Shown: positions 1 through 10,372, counted from the first letter of the stretch. The stretch is 64,000 bases of DNA from Affinundibacterium baiyunense (GCF_018139645.1 NZ_JAGSPM010000003.1:402253-466252); one strand, 5' to 3'. Numbers and translations are program-made. Notes: generated by a model not told the origin, from the letters alone.

Positions 1-1146
1 CCAAGGCAATCGTTTCGCCAGCTTCAACGTTCAAATTAATCTGATTCAGCGCCGGCTGTTCTTGCCCTGGATAGGTAAAGCTCAACTCTTTAAAACTGAG
101 CTGACCAGAAGCACGTCCTTCAATTAGCTGACCGCTTTCATTCTCAGGAATTGCGTCCACCATGCTATATACCGATTCAGCCGCCGCCATACCACGTTGC
201 AGAGGCCCATTTAAATCTGCCAAGCGTTTCAATGGTGTCAGCAACATCATCATGGCGGTAATAAATGTAACGAAATCACCGACGGTGGTGGCATCTTTAC
301 GCGCTTGTGCTAAGGCCAACATAATCACAATCGCCACCGCAACCGAAGCCAAAATTTGTGTCAAAGGCGTGGTGAACGATACGGCAACCGTGCTTTTCAT
401 TGTGAAACTGCCGAGTTTTTTGTTTTTCGCTTCAAAGCGTTGCTGCTCATACTGCTGTCCACCAAAAATACGAATCACTTGATGGGCACGCGTAGTTTCT
501 TCAATCACTTGCGTTAGTTCGCCACTAACTTCTAAAGATTGATGATTCAATTTGCGCAGGCGCTTACTCACGCCGCGCACCAAGATCGTCATACCTGGAA
601 TCAAAATAATCGTGACTAAAGTTAATTTCCAGTTGAGCCAAATCAGATAGCCCATTAAGACGATCACGGTCAAAGAATCGCGGAACAAAGTGGTGATCGA
701 AACTTTAACCATCTCAACAATTTGCTGTGCTTCAAACATAATGGTATTGATGATGCGACCACTCGATTCGGCATGATAGAAACCAACTGGCACATGCAAC
801 AATTTGTCGAACACCTTGGCCCGCAATTCATTGAGCAAATTGACGGAAATACGACTCATAAGATAACTCGTCGTGAATGTACAAATCCCGCGAATGACGA
901 AGATACCGATCAATACCGCTGGCACATACCATAGTGGGAAATTCACGACTTGCGCTTTCGATGCGCTCGACACAGTCGACGCGTTATGACCAAAGCCGTG
1001 ATCAAGCAATAAGCCTAATCCCCAAGGCAGCGCCAGCTCGGTGAGCGCAGTACCGCACATCGTCAAGACCGTTAAAATCAAGTAAGCGCGATATTGCGTG
1101 ACCGAGCTCCACAATCTTTTCAAAATTGGTTTATTCAGTTTCGCCA
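1..1146 (-). CDS. msbA: Lipid A export ABC transporter MsbA (C-terminus beyond window)
   Basis: ATP-binding/permease half-transporter that flips lipid A-core across the inner membrane. The minus frame runs from an ATG at 1144-1146 (MAKLNKPILKRLW...) to the window edge. The visible part is the six-helix type 1 exporter domain, including NELRAKVFDKLLHVPVGFYH and the intracellular-loop region around EETTRAHQVIRIFGGQ, followed by the first strands of the nucleotide-binding domain (FTYPGQEQPALNQINL). The window stops just before the Walker A motif, so catalytic motifs cannot be checked. It lies about 50 bp after an O-antigen-ligase-like gene on the same strand, which fits a lipopolysaccharide role. 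A less specific ABC exporter is the alternative. Confidence 0.85.
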
Positions 1147-1195
1147 TAATTTGTTCGTTTTTTATTCGTTTTTTATTCGAGTTATTTTGATGTTT

Positions 1196-2503
1196 CTATT
1201 TCGAATTCGTACGCGATACACTAGCCATCGGTATCGCTAACAGGATCAGCATCGCGAAAGCAAATACGCCGTCACGCAAGATCGCGTTAAAACAAGCCGC
1301 AAACATCATAGATAATGTGAGCATCGACACCAACATCGCGCGCTCACTGTGTTCAGAGTTCACCATACGAAAGGCGATCCGCAATTGCGTCAACCAAATC
1401 GCAAGCAAGGCGACTAAACCGCCCAAACCCAATTCAAACCAATACAGCAAATAATCGTTATGCGGCGTCGTCATCTTTTCGCTAATTTGCCCTTGCGCTT
1501 TTTGCTGATACATCGGTAGCCAATTGCCTATGCCGTGCCCTATCCAAGGACTTGCTGTAATCATTTGCCAAGTGTTCATATAGAGCTCAAGACGCATGCC
1601 ATCCTCACTCACTTGTTTAGTCTGGCCAAAATCACGAACCTGATGCACAGTACAAATGGCGCGATTCTTCATAATTTCTGCACCATGCATCTGATGCACA
1701 TCGTGCATTTGTTTTGCCAAGCAAGTGACTGGTGAGGGTAAGTGTGCGATGTAGTTGATTGCAAAAATTAGTGCCGTCAATACCGCACCAGACGCAAGCA
1801 CTTGCCACCATCGAAAACGAAAATTGCGACAAACAAGTACGCCACACAGCAAAATAAATAACAAACTAGCAGTGCGCGATTTTGCACATAAGACCAAGGC
1901 GAGCAGCACATAAATAAAAGCAAGTGCGCGCCAGACATGTTGATTCTTACGCAAACGCCATTCATGCAACATCCACGCCGCCGCGATCGCTAATAGCAAG
2001 CCCAACAAAATCGACTTATTGCCTTCATACACGACATAACTCTTAAACAGTTTAATCGCTGGCAAAGCGCCTAATGCATTCAAATAAAACAACGTAGCTG
2101 CGAGTATCGCGCCGAAAAAGAAGTTCTTTACGGCTTGGTTTTGCCAAGCGCCGCCGCGCAAGCTCAGCATAGGAAAAAGTAACCAGTAACTTTGATAGTG
2201 CGAGAATGCGGCTGCAAATTCGCCTTCAGGACGTGGATGAATCAAGCCAATCAAGATAGAAACTACGCTCAATGCCAACACCGGCACAAACAAAGCAGAT
2301 GACCTAATTTGGCTAATTTTATTTTTCCAATCGCCAGAAAACGCCCAGCTAAGTAAAAATAAAACCAAACCCGCATACATCAAGCCAACTTGAAAAAACA
2401 AAGTCACTGGCAGCCAAGACAAGATTTGCTGTGGCAAAGTTTGTTGCCAGTCTGTTTGCGCATTGTGTACAGGAATGGTAGCGGTCATGTTTGGCTTATC
2501 CAA
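1196..2503 (-). CDS. O-antigen ligase family (WaaL/Wzy-type) membrane protein
   Basis: Polytopic inner-membrane protein of 435 residues with many hydrophobic helices. It carries the family signature in its second half: a large periplasmic loop followed by HNDYLLYWFELGLGGL (the H-N-D-x-L motif of the O-antigen ligase/polymerase fold). Family members join O-antigen to lipid A-core, polymerise O-units or glycosylate pilin, and sequence alone does not decide which. It sits 17 bp after dnaE and 50 bp before msbA on the same strand. MsbA next door favours an envelope-polysaccharide role. Confidence 0.75.
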   Translation of the reverse strand: MDKPNMTATIPVHNAQTDWQQTLPQQILSWLPVTLFFQVGLMYAGLVLFLLSWAFSGDWKNKISQIRSSALFVPVLALSVVSILIGLIHPRPEGEFAAAFSHYQSYWLLFPMLSLRGGAWQNQAVKNFFFGAILAATLFYLNALGALPAIKLFKSYVVYEGNKSILLGLLLAIAAAWMLHEWRLRKNQHVWRALAFIYVLLALVLCAKSRTASLLFILLCGVLVCRNFRFRWWQVLASGAVLTALIFAINYIAHLPSPVTCLAKQMHDVHQMHGAEIMKNRAICTVHQVRDFGQTKQVSEDGMRLELYMNTWQMITASPWIGHGIGNWLPMYQQKAQGQISEKMTTPHNDYLLYWFELGLGGLVALLAIWLTQLRIAFRMVNSEHSERAMLVSMLTLSMMFAACFNAILRDGVFAFAMLILLAIPMASVSRTNSK

Positions 2504-2520
2504 TCACTTAAATCACTAAA

Positions 2521-5500
2521 TTAAGCATATTCAATTTTGACATTGGATGCGTGCAACCAATCGCCAAGCTTTTTGCGTAACTGATCATCAGGATTCACTC
2601 GCCAAGCATCCGATAAATACAATTCCGCCGCCGCTGTTTGATTCGCATAATCGATCAACACCGGACAGCCTTCACTATTCAAATGTGCTTGCAGAATTTC
2701 TGCCAGCTTCTTGGTATCCGCACTGGCATCGAGCTTAATTCGCAAACCTTGCGAGAATTGCACACGGGCGCGACCAATATCCATCACTTTTTCAGCCGTA
2801 ATCCGCAGGCCGCCATTAAAGCGATCTTCCGACACTTTACCCATCACCGCGAGGAATTCATCCTCTTTAAATATTCCTTTGAATTCTTCCGCTAATTCGC
2901 CATACACGGTCACTTCGACCACCGCAGTACCATCGTCCAAAGTAACGATCAATAGACGACCACGTTGCGTCATTTGTGTACGCAAACCTGCAATCACACC
3001 GCCGATCAAACGTAGATCGCGTGAAGGCTCAACTTTTGCCAAAGTCGTTTTGATAAATTGTCGTACCTCTGGCGCATACGCATCGAACAAATGTCCAGAC
3101 AAATAGAAACCGAGCGCTTGTTTTTCTTCTAGCAAACGCTGGCGATCAGACCAGTGTTCCGCTTTTACGTATTCCGGTGGTGGAATCATGTCGTCATCGT
3201 CACCAAACAAGCTGACTTGATTGGCTGAGGCTTCGGCTTGTTCTGCAACTTCGAGCGCAAAATCTACCGTCGCTAACAACACGGCACGATCTTGTTTTAA
3301 ACAATCCATCGCACCGGCGCGTATCAAGGATTCAATCGTGCGACGATTGACTTGACGCTTATCGACGCGCTTACAGAAATCGAATAAATCGGTAAATGGC
3401 CCACCATTTTTGCGCGCGTTAACAATACTTTCAATCGCGTTCTGTCCAGAACCTTTGACGGCGCCCAAACCATATCGGATTTGGGTCGCTTTCTTACCTG
3501 CTTCTCCCACTGGCATAAAGCGATAATCAGATAGATTAATATCCGGTGCCAACATTTTCAGCTTGCAGACATCAATTGCATCTTCAACCAAAATCTTGAC
3601 CTTATCGGTATCGTCCATCGCCAGCGACATATTGGCTGCCATAAACGCGGCGGGATGATGAGCTTTCAAATACGCCGTGTGGTAAGACAAAAGCGCGTAA
3701 GCGGCAGCATGGGATTTATTAAAACCATAGCCAGCAAATTTTTCCATCAAGTCAAAAATTTCGTCGGCTTTTTCTTGTGGCAAGCCATCTTTGGCAGCAC
3801 CATCACGGAAAATTTGGCGATGCTCTGCCATCTCTTCGGCTTTCTTTTTACCCATCGCACGACGCAATAAATCCGCACCACCGAGTGAGTAACCACCAAC
3901 CACCTGCGCCATCTGCATAACCTGTTCCTGATACACCATAATGCCGTAGGTCTCGGACAAAATGCCTTCAGTACGCGGATCGGGGTAATCAAATTTTTCA
4001 CCGTGCTTACGCTTACAGAAGTCAGGAATCAAATCCATAGGACCCGGGCGATACAAAGCCACCAACGCGATAATGTCTTCAAAGCGATCGGGACGTGCGT
4101 CTTTCAACATGCCTTGCATGCCGCGGCTTTCAAGCTGGAACACAGCGACGGTTTTTGCTTTGGTGAGAAGTTCGTAAGAAGCTCTATCGTCGAGCGGCAA
4201 TTTAGATAAATCGAAATCCGCCATCGCTGGATCGAGCATTTTGATATAGCGCACTGCACGATCCAAAATCGTTAAAGTGGTCAAACCCAAAAAGTCGAAC
4301 TTCACCAGACCGACGGCTTCGACGTCATCTTTATCGTATTGCGAGACTACGCCAGAATCGCCACCCTGTGTGTAGAGTGGACAAAAATCCGTGAGCTTGC
4401 CAGGTGCAATCAATACACCTCCAGCATGCATACCGATGTTACGCGTAATACCTTCGACTTGCTGCGCTAAGTCAAGCAGGGTTTTCACTTCTTCTTCGTT
4501 TTCTTGACGTTCAGCGAGTAAAGGTTCTTCGACGATGGCTTCGGCAATCGTGACTTGTTTGCCTGGTTTAAATGGGATGAGTTTCGAGACACCATCACAA
4601 AACATATAACCAAAATCGAGCACACGACCAACGTCTCGAATCGCGCCTTTAGCCGCCATTGTTCCGAAGGTGGCAATCTGTGACACAGCTTCTTTTCCGT
4701 AACGGTCTTTCACGTATTGAATGACGCGATCACGACCTTCCTGACAGAAGTCAATATCGAAGTCGGGCATAGAAACGCGTTCTGGATTCAAGAAACGTTC
4801 GAACAGCAAATTGTATTGCAGCGGATCTAGATCGGTAATCAATAGCGCATACGCGACCAAGGAACCCGCACCAGAACCACGACCAGGGCCGACGGGTACA
4901 CCATTATTTTTCGCCCATTGAATAAAGTCAGCAACAATCAAGAAGTAACCGGGGAAACCCATTTTAATAATGGTGTCGGTTTCAAACTTCAGCCGAGCCT
5001 CATAGCGCTCGCGATTTTGTTCGCGCTTTTCTGGATTCGGAAATAAATTTTCTAATCGATACTCCAAACCTCGCTTGGCTTCATAAACCAAAAAATCATT
5101 AATGGTCATGCCTTCTGGCGTTGGAAAATCTGGCAACTTCGGTTTACCAAGCTCTAATTTCAAATTACAACGTTTAGCAATCTCGACGGAATTGGCTAAT
5201 GCCCCAGGAATGTCGGCAAACAAAGCCAACATTTCTTCACGCGACTTAAAGCATTGCTGATCATTAAATTTGCGGGCACGTCTGCCGTTCGCCAGCATCT
5301 CGCCTTCGGCGATACAAGTACGTGCTTCATGTGCGGTGAAATCTTCTTTATTCAAAAACTGAATCGGGTGTGTCGCCACCACCGGCAAGCTCAAACGCTG
5401 TGCAAGTTTCACGGCTTGCTTGACGTGCGCCTCCATGTTCGGCTGACCCGCACGTTGAATCTCTATATAGAAATGATTCGGGAAGATACTTGCCCAACGT

Positions 5501-6051
5501 TGGGCGTGACGTTCTGCTAATTCAAGATTGCCATTATCGATGGCGATACCTACATCACCAAAATGCGCTCCCGATAATGCAATGAGACCTTGCTCTTGGT
5601 CTTTCTCAAACAGTTCTTGTAGCCATTCAAATTTAATTTCGGCACGACCACGGTGCTGATTTTCCAACCAAGCACGCGCCAATAGTTCACACAAGCGCAA
5701 ATAACCATGACGTGATTTCACCAGTAGCAACAAGCGCGATGGTTTATCGCGGTCATTTTCGTTGGTAATCCAAACATCACATCCAGCAACAGGTTTAATT
5801 CCTTTACCGCGCGTTGCCTTATAAAATTTAACTAAACCAAACAAATTACCTAAATCGGTCAATGCTAAGGCAGCTTGTTTGTCTTTAACTGCCGCTTTCA
5901 CGACATCATCAATTCTGACCAAACCGTCAACGATCGAATATTCGGAATGCATGCGCAAGTGCACAAACTGCGGAAAAGCAGATGCCGCGCCAGAGGCGGT
6001 CGATGAAGTTTCTGGGGAAGATGTTTGAGGGAGTGCGAGTTCTGTATTCAT
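2521..6051 (-). CDS. dnaE: DNA polymerase III subunit alpha
   Basis: Replicative polymerase catalytic subunit of 1176 residues, the normal length for DnaE1. An N-terminal PHP domain (LRMHSEYSIVDGL) is followed by the C-family polymerase palm with PDFDIDF near residues 427-433, GPGRGSGAGSLVAYAL before it and NIGMHAGGVLI after it. Tandem helix-hairpin-helix and OB-fold domains complete the protein. The start is an ATG at 6049-6051. It reads in the same direction as the O-antigen-ligase-like gene 17 bp downstream. Confidence 0.97.
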   Translation of the reverse strand: MNTELALPQTSSPETSSTASGAASAFPQFVHLRMHSEYSIVDGLVRIDDVVKAAVKDKQAALALTDLGNLFGLVKFYKATRGKGIKPVAGCDVWITNENDRDKPSRLLLLVKSRHGYLRLCELLARAWLENQHRGRAEIKFEWLQELFEKDQEQGLIALSGAHFGDVGIAIDNGNLELAERHAQRWASIFPNHFYIEIQRAGQPNMEAHVKQAVKLAQRLSLPVVATHPIQFLNKEDFTAHEARTCIAEGEMLANGRRARKFNDQQCFKSREEMLALFADIPGALANSVEIAKRCNLKLELGKPKLPDFPTPEGMTINDFLVYEAKRGLEYRLENLFPNPEKREQNRERYEARLKFETDTIIKMGFPGYFLIVADFIQWAKNNGVPVGPGRGSGAGSLVAYALLITDLDPLQYNLLFERFLNPERVSMPDFDIDFCQEGRDRVIQYVKDRYGKEAVSQIATFGTMAAKGAIRDVGRVLDFGYMFCDGVSKLIPFKPGKQVTIAEAIVEEPLLAERQENEEEVKTLLDLAQQVEGITRNIGMHAGGVLIAPGKLTDFCPLYTQGGDSGVVSQYDKDDVEAVGLVKFDFLGLTTLTILDRAVRYIKMLDPAMADFDLSKLPLDDRASYELLTKAKTVAVFQLESRGMQGMLKDARPDRFEDIIALVALYRPGPMDLIPDFCKRKHGEKFDYPDPRTEGILSETYGIMVYQEQVMQMAQVVGGYSLGGADLLRRAMGKKKAEEMAEHRQIFRDGAAKDGLPQEKADEIFDLMEKFAGYGFNKSHAAAYALLSYHTAYLKAHHPAAFMAANMSLAMDDTDKVKILVEDAIDVCKLKMLAPDINLSDYRFMPVGEAGKKATQIRYGLGAVKGSGQNAIESIVNARKNGGPFTDLFDFCKRVDKRQVNRRTIESLIRAGAMDCLKQDRAVLLATVDFALEVAEQAEASANQVSLFGDDDDMIPPPEYVKAEHWSDRQRLLEEKQALGFYLSGHLFDAYAPEVRQFIKTTLAKVEPSRDLRLIGGVIAGLRTQMTQRGRLLIVTLDDGTAVVEVTVYGELAEEFKGIFKEDEFLAVMGKVSEDRFNGGLRITAEKVMDIGRARVQFSQGLRIKLDASADTKKLAEILQAHLNSEGCPVLIDYANQTAAAELYLSDAWRVNPDDQLRKKLGDWLHASNVKIEYA

Positions 6052-6276
6052 CCCGCTATTTTACCGTGTTGAGGCATGCTTGGAAGACAAACCTATGTCA
6101 GCCCCAACAAGTTTGTCTAAGTGACTTTGGCCCAAGATTGGGTTATTCCTTCTTTTCTTAGACTAGGAATATGTTTAAATTACCAAAAAATTAATTTTAT
6201 GCACTTAGCACTGAACGCTGAGCGCCGGATACTTGGCAAAAAAACTCAAACCAATTCAAATCAATCGTGCTGGATA

Positions 6277-7776
6277 TCAATCAAAATAAAGTCGTTCTGT
6301 ATTGAAAAAGACGCGATCTTCTTCGTCTTCATTGGCGATTTCTATGTAGCCTGTTTCAATCAGTTCTTGCAGGCCAAGTAAGATTTTTTGCTCGGGCAAA
6401 TATAAGTGCTGTTGAGAAAATTCTTGAATTAAGCATCGTACCGATTTACCCAATTCACATAACAGCCATAAATCCTGCAATTCGCTGGCCTTTAAATGGG
6501 TAGGATTTGGCGCTAATCTCTGCTCAAAAAAATGTGTGGCATGGATCGTCGCCTCTTTTGAAATAGCAATGACGGCACGACGACGCGCCCAAAAAGTGGC
6601 TAAAGGCCAACGTGTTTCGCGCTGATAGTATTGCCACTGCGTTTGCAAATACTGTTTGAAATCCTGATTAATCGCTCCTGCGTAAGTCTTCAGCAATTCA
6701 CCACTGGAGAACAAACTATCCACCGCAATGAAGGCCCCGTGAATGCCACTAGCTAAAGCACGCGGCATTCCAGAGGATGAAATCGGATCATAGGATGCAA
6801 CCGCGTCGCCAACTGCGACCCAATCCTTGCCACCGGCTTGTTCCAAATAGGAAGAAAAACAAGGGAAAGAACGCGGCTTTTCAGCAAATTCCACACCCGC
6901 CCTCTTAACTAACGCACCCAAGAACGGCGTTTTCTTCAATAAATCTGACCACACGTCTGGATGGCAGATCTGCATTTTGTGGGCGATATCAGGGTCGGTC
7001 ATCAAACTAATAGAAACCCGCCGATCTGGCATCGGTGAAGAATGCCACCAACCATATTCACAAGCCTCGACCTGATTTTCAATCTGCGGTGAGCTATCTG
7101 CGGGCAATTGCCCAATGCGAGTAATACCGATCAAACGATCATGAACCTTCAATGCTAAATTCAAATTGGTTCGCATTACACCGCGCCGCCCAGAAGCATC
7201 AATGATGTATTTACAAACGATCATGTGCATTTGTTGGTCTTGTGACTTCACAATCACACGCCAGCCTCGATCCGACTGCGGTTCGCAAGTAATGACTTGA
7301 CGATGACATTGCAAACGCCCACCGCGCTTAACGAATGCGCGCATCATCATTTGCTCAAAGTTCAAACGATCCAGATTCCAGCCCGTGCCATGTGGTGTAA
7401 ACATGTAGCCAAGGCGACGTTGAAACTCACTACCCCAAGTGACCTGACAAGTAAATGGCGCCAAATTTTGTGCTTGTGCAAAATCTTGCCATAGGTCTAA
7501 ATATTCTAGCGTCGAACGCACACCAGACGACAAAGACTCACCATATCGATGTTCAGTGAAATCATCACGCTCTATCATCATCACATCAATATCACCACGC
7601 TTTAACAAAGCAAGCCCAGCCGCACAGCCCGATGGCCCACCGCCAATAATCAACACATCGGCGTACTGCGTCTGCATGGATTTTTGCGATTCGTCGATTG
7701 AGCTAAAATTGTGTGCTTCCATAAATTCGTTGGTCTTGAAGTTATTAACTGCTAGTAAATCGATGCTTGGTAGCAT
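6277..7776 (-). CDS. FAD-dependent monooxygenase/halogenase-fold protein (LodB/QhpG-like)
   Basis: Flavoprotein of about 500 residues. A Rossmann dinucleotide motif (VLIIGGGPSGCAAG) near the N-terminus is followed by GWNLDRLNFEQM, EYGWWHSSPMPDRR and VAVGDAVASYDPISSSGM, the pattern of the tryptophan-halogenase-fold flavoproteins related to LodB and QhpG. Those relatives modify residues within a protein partner during quinone cofactor formation. No WxWxIP halogenase motif is visible. No LodA- or QhpC-type partner is nearby. It is transcribed divergently from the FHA-sigma54 activator across a palindrome, so it may belong to the peptide cluster; that is inference. The start is uncertain: an ATG at 7776 is chosen, a TTG at 7806 and ATGs further in are possible, and none has a strong ribosome binding site. 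Confidence 0.65.
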   Translation of the reverse strand: MLPSIDLLAVNNFKTNEFMEAHNFSSIDESQKSMQTQYADVLIIGGGPSGCAAGLALLKRGDIDVMMIERDDFTEHRYGESLSSGVRSTLEYLDLWQDFAQAQNLAPFTCQVTWGSEFQRRLGYMFTPHGTGWNLDRLNFEQMMMRAFVKRGGRLQCHRQVITCEPQSDRGWRVIVKSQDQQMHMIVCKYIIDASGRRGVMRTNLNLALKVHDRLIGITRIGQLPADSSPQIENQVEACEYGWWHSSPMPDRRVSISLMTDPDIAHKMQICHPDVWSDLLKKTPFLGALVKRAGVEFAEKPRSFPCFSSYLEQAGGKDWVAVGDAVASYDPISSSGMPRALASGIHGAFIAVDSLFSSGELLKTYAGAINQDFKQYLQTQWQYYQRETRWPLATFWARRRAVIAISKEATIHATHFFEQRLAPNPTHLKASELQDLWLLCELGKSVRCLIQEFSQQHLYLPEQKILLGLQELIETGYIEIANEDEEDRVFFNTERLYFD

Positions 7777-8012
7777 GTCTTTTGTGACGTAAGTCGACAG
7801 TAGCAATTCACATGCCAGCCACTTAAAGCGTAAAAATTTGTCGTTTTTACAGGAAAGACATGAAATAAACTTACGATGCCGCTAGAATGCCGCTACATAA
7901 TTTGTGCGATCAAGGTTAAGATTGAAAAATTCAATTACCAAATTAAAAATGAATCACGCTAAATTGACGTGTTTTTTAACTTGTTCCCAACAAAACTAAA
8001 GAAAATTAAGGC

Positions 8013-8038
8013 TACATGTAAAAAATTTTTTACATGTA
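8013..8038. promoter_or_regulatory. 26-bp perfect palindrome, candidate operator
   Basis: The sequence reads tacatgta, five A, five T, tacatgta: a perfect inverted repeat centred between 8025 and 8026. It lies 45 bp before the sigma54-activator start and about 240 bp upstream of the divergent flavoprotein. A 12-base part (ttttttacatgt) recurs at 20775-20786 ahead of the pseudokinase gene. The surrounding 7807-8082 stretch is AT-rich and contains no other recognisable signal. Confidence 0.5.
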
Positions 8039-8082
8039 AATTGCAAGCTAAACTTATTAATCGCGATCTTCGTTAAGCCACT

Positions 8083-9639
8083 ATGTCTAACGCCGACTAC
8101 ACACTAACCTCACCCATTGCATTTGCAGCAGCCAATAGCAAACCGCTACTCAGTCTCACGATCGCTTGGCATACGGATAGCGCAAGAATTGGTGAGCAGT
8201 TTATTGGCGGCACCGAAGCAGAAGTGATTGAATTGAGTCGTTTCACCCCAGTATTTCGTCACATTACGGGTGATGCACTACCCATCGGTCACGGTGGCGT
8301 GTCACGCGATCCACTAAGAATTGTGCGAGATACCAGCGATGGCATCACGATTTGCCCGCCGAATAGTCGTATGGTGGTTGAAGTGAATGGGGAAGAAATT
8401 CGTACACCAAGCTATCTCAGTCCAGAACAAGTGGATGCTGGCGTCATCGTTGGACTAGGACGTGCAATTTATATTTGCTTACATTGGATGCGCTGCCTAC
8501 CCAAATTAAATCCAGTAAATGGTTTTATCGGTGTTGGCAGCAACGCGATTTCAACCAGAGATTTAATTCGATTAGCGGCAACCAATGATAATGCTGTGTT
8601 ACTGCTTGGCGAAACCGGTACAGGTAAAGAAGTCGCCGCACAAGCGATTCATCAGCTCAGCAAGCGTAGCGCCGCGAAAATGGTTTCGGTCAATATGGCC
8701 GCCTTAAATGAATCACTGGCTGCAGCAGATCTATTTGGCGCGGCAAAAGGTGCCTACACTGGCGCTCAAAATACTCGCGATGGCTATTTCAGTGAAGCAC
8801 AAAATTCCAGCTTATTTTTAGACGAGATTGGCAATACACCTGCCACCGTACAACCTATGCTTTTACGCGTATTAGAAAATGGCGAATACCGACCACTCGG
8901 TGCTACACGCGATGCGCGCTCTACCGCTCGCCTAATCACGGCAACAGATCAAGACCTGTATCACACCAATTTCAACCACGCCCTAGTACGCCGATTAGAA
9001 AGCTTTATTATTCGAATTCCACCTTTACGTCAGCGACGTGAAGATATTGGCTTGTTGATCGCTCACCTCTCAAAACGCGAAGACTTCCCCTCAATCAATT
9101 TGAGTTTAATACCGCCGAGTTTGATTGGTGAAATGTTGAATTTTGATTGGCCAGGAAACATTCGCCAATTAAGCAATGTATTAAAACGCGCACTACTCTC
9201 ATTGCAGTTGGGTGAATATCCGCAGTTAAGCAAGTTCATTGAAGCGCCTAAAGCAATTCCACCGGCTAGTGCCGAATTGCGTAAGGCCATCAGTGATGCG
9301 CCAATACCCGTCGTGAAGACACCAGTTGCCTCAGCGGACAATGCGCACATCGAACGTAAAAAATTACGCGACCTCACCGAGCAAGACGTGATCGACGCCA
9401 TGCATAGACATGGTTGGACTATCCAATATGCTGCCGATGATTTAGGTATCTCTCGCCCGTCGATGTACAAATTAATTGAGGCTAATTCACAGATTCGTCG
9501 CGTTGAGCAAATTCCCGCCGAGGAAATTCGCGTGCATCTCGATGCAGTGAATAATCATGTTGAAGATTGTGCGGCGAGGTTGAAAACACCTAGCGAAGCA
9601 TTACGTCGACATTTAAAAGGGCTTGGTTGGATTGCTTAA
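8083..9639 (+). CDS. FHA-domain sigma54-dependent transcriptional activator
   Basis: Enhancer-binding protein of 518 residues in three parts. Residues 15-135 resemble the FHA domain (IGHGGVSRDPLRI, then a VNGEEI strand), which in this family binds phosphothreonine. A central AAA+ domain has Walker A GETGTGKE, the sigma54-contact loop as GAYTGA instead of GAFTGA, and Walker B LFLDEIGN. A C-terminal Fis-type helix-turn-helix (YAADDLGISRPSMYKLI) is followed by about 50 extra residues. FHA-type activators commonly sit beside Ser/Thr kinases that phosphorylate them, and two kinase-fold genes lie in this island. I infer that it controls the peptide cluster. No convincing -24/-12 promoter was found by eye. 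Confidence 0.88.
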   Translation: MSNADYTLTSPIAFAAANSKPLLSLTIAWHTDSARIGEQFIGGTEAEVIELSRFTPVFRHITGDALPIGHGGVSRDPLRIVRDTSDGITICPPNSRMVVEVNGEEIRTPSYLSPEQVDAGVIVGLGRAIYICLHWMRCLPKLNPVNGFIGVGSNAISTRDLIRLAATNDNAVLLLGETGTGKEVAAQAIHQLSKRSAAKMVSVNMAALNESLAAADLFGAAKGAYTGAQNTRDGYFSEAQNSSLFLDEIGNTPATVQPMLLRVLENGEYRPLGATRDARSTARLITATDQDLYHTNFNHALVRRLESFIIRIPPLRQRREDIGLLIAHLSKREDFPSINLSLIPPSLIGEMLNFDWPGNIRQLSNVLKRALLSLQLGEYPQLSKFIEAPKAIPPASAELRKAISDAPIPVVKTPVASADNAHIERKKLRDLTEQDVIDAMHRHGWTIQYAADDLGISRPSMYKLIEANSQIRRVEQIPAEEIRVHLDAVNNHVEDCAARLKTPSEALRRHLKGLGWIA

Positions 9640-9750
9640 TTCAAGTTCAAATAGATTTAAATATTTGTAGGCATCTGCGGCCGATTATTGTGTGATGATC
9701 GAGTAAGCATCATCAACAAATCAACAGCGCCGCAATCCAATTGCTCTTTT

Positions 9751-10176
9751 CTACTTGGTCGGCACTGGCCCAACGATCTTTGCGATCTCATCTGGCATGC
9801 AGGGTCGACCATTTTCATCAACAATCGCGGCAAATACTTTAGCCTCACAAATACGTTTATCATCTGATTGACGATGAATTGTTTGATGAAACATAAATCG
9901 CAAGCGCGATACACGCTCAAAACGCACGCTCACTGAAAATACATCACCACTCACCAATGATGCTTTGTAATCAAGTTCCGAGCGAACTACAACAAAGTTA
10001 ATGCGACGTCGTGCAAATTCGGCAAAATCAATACCTAAAGTCTTTAAAAATTCGTGCCTTGCATGCTCACAATAATTGAAATAAACCGCGTTATTTACAA
10101 CCCCGCCTTGATCACATTCGTAATCGCGCACTTGCATCACAATATTAAATTCTAATGAGGTCTCAGGAACGGACAT
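9751..10176 (-). CDS. Acyl-CoA thioesterase, hotdog fold (YbgC/4HBT family)
   Basis: A 141-residue protein of typical single-hotdog length. It carries the family signature YECDQGGVVNNAVYFNYCEHARHEFL, in which the Asp and the following GVVNN loop form the thioesterase active site. The substrate cannot be read from sequence. It follows the Ser/Thr kinase gene by about 200 bp on the same strand and converges on the sigma54 activator, so it is the last minus-strand gene of the island. Whether it takes part in the peptide pathway is unknown. Confidence 0.8.
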   Translation of the reverse strand: MSVPETSLEFNIVMQVRDYECDQGGVVNNAVYFNYCEHARHEFLKTLGIDFAEFARRRINFVVVRSELDYKASLVSGDVFSVSVRFERVSRLRFMFHQTIHRQSDDKRICEAKVFAAIVDENGRPCMPDEIAKIVGPVPTK

Positions 10177-10337
10177 CGCGAACTCAACTCCTTCTACAAT
10201 AGGTTGAAATTAGATTCAGAAAGTCGCCGTAGATAAAGCGCAGCATATTTAAGCTACAGTTCAAAACTGCAAACGCAGCGATACAAGCCTCGGGGCGATG
10301 AATACTTTGAATGTGCTAGCTATGTTATCGGCTTGGC

Positions 10338-10365
10338 GAAGTTAGCTTAGTGAAGTTAGCTTAGT
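10338..10365. repeat. Two tandem copies of a 14-bp unit
   Basis: The unit gaagttagcttagt occurs at 10338-10351 and 10352-10365, followed by a partial third copy (gagtta). It lies just after the kinase stop codon. No function is apparent; replication slippage is a sufficient explanation. Confidence 0.7.
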
Positions 10366-10372
10366 GAGTTAA

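Noticed and set aside
6277..7776. Calling the flavoprotein a tryptophan halogenase
   Set aside because: The WxWxIP motif of flavin halogenases is not visible, and the GWWHSSP and GDAVASYDP motifs fit LodB/QhpG-like proteins better.
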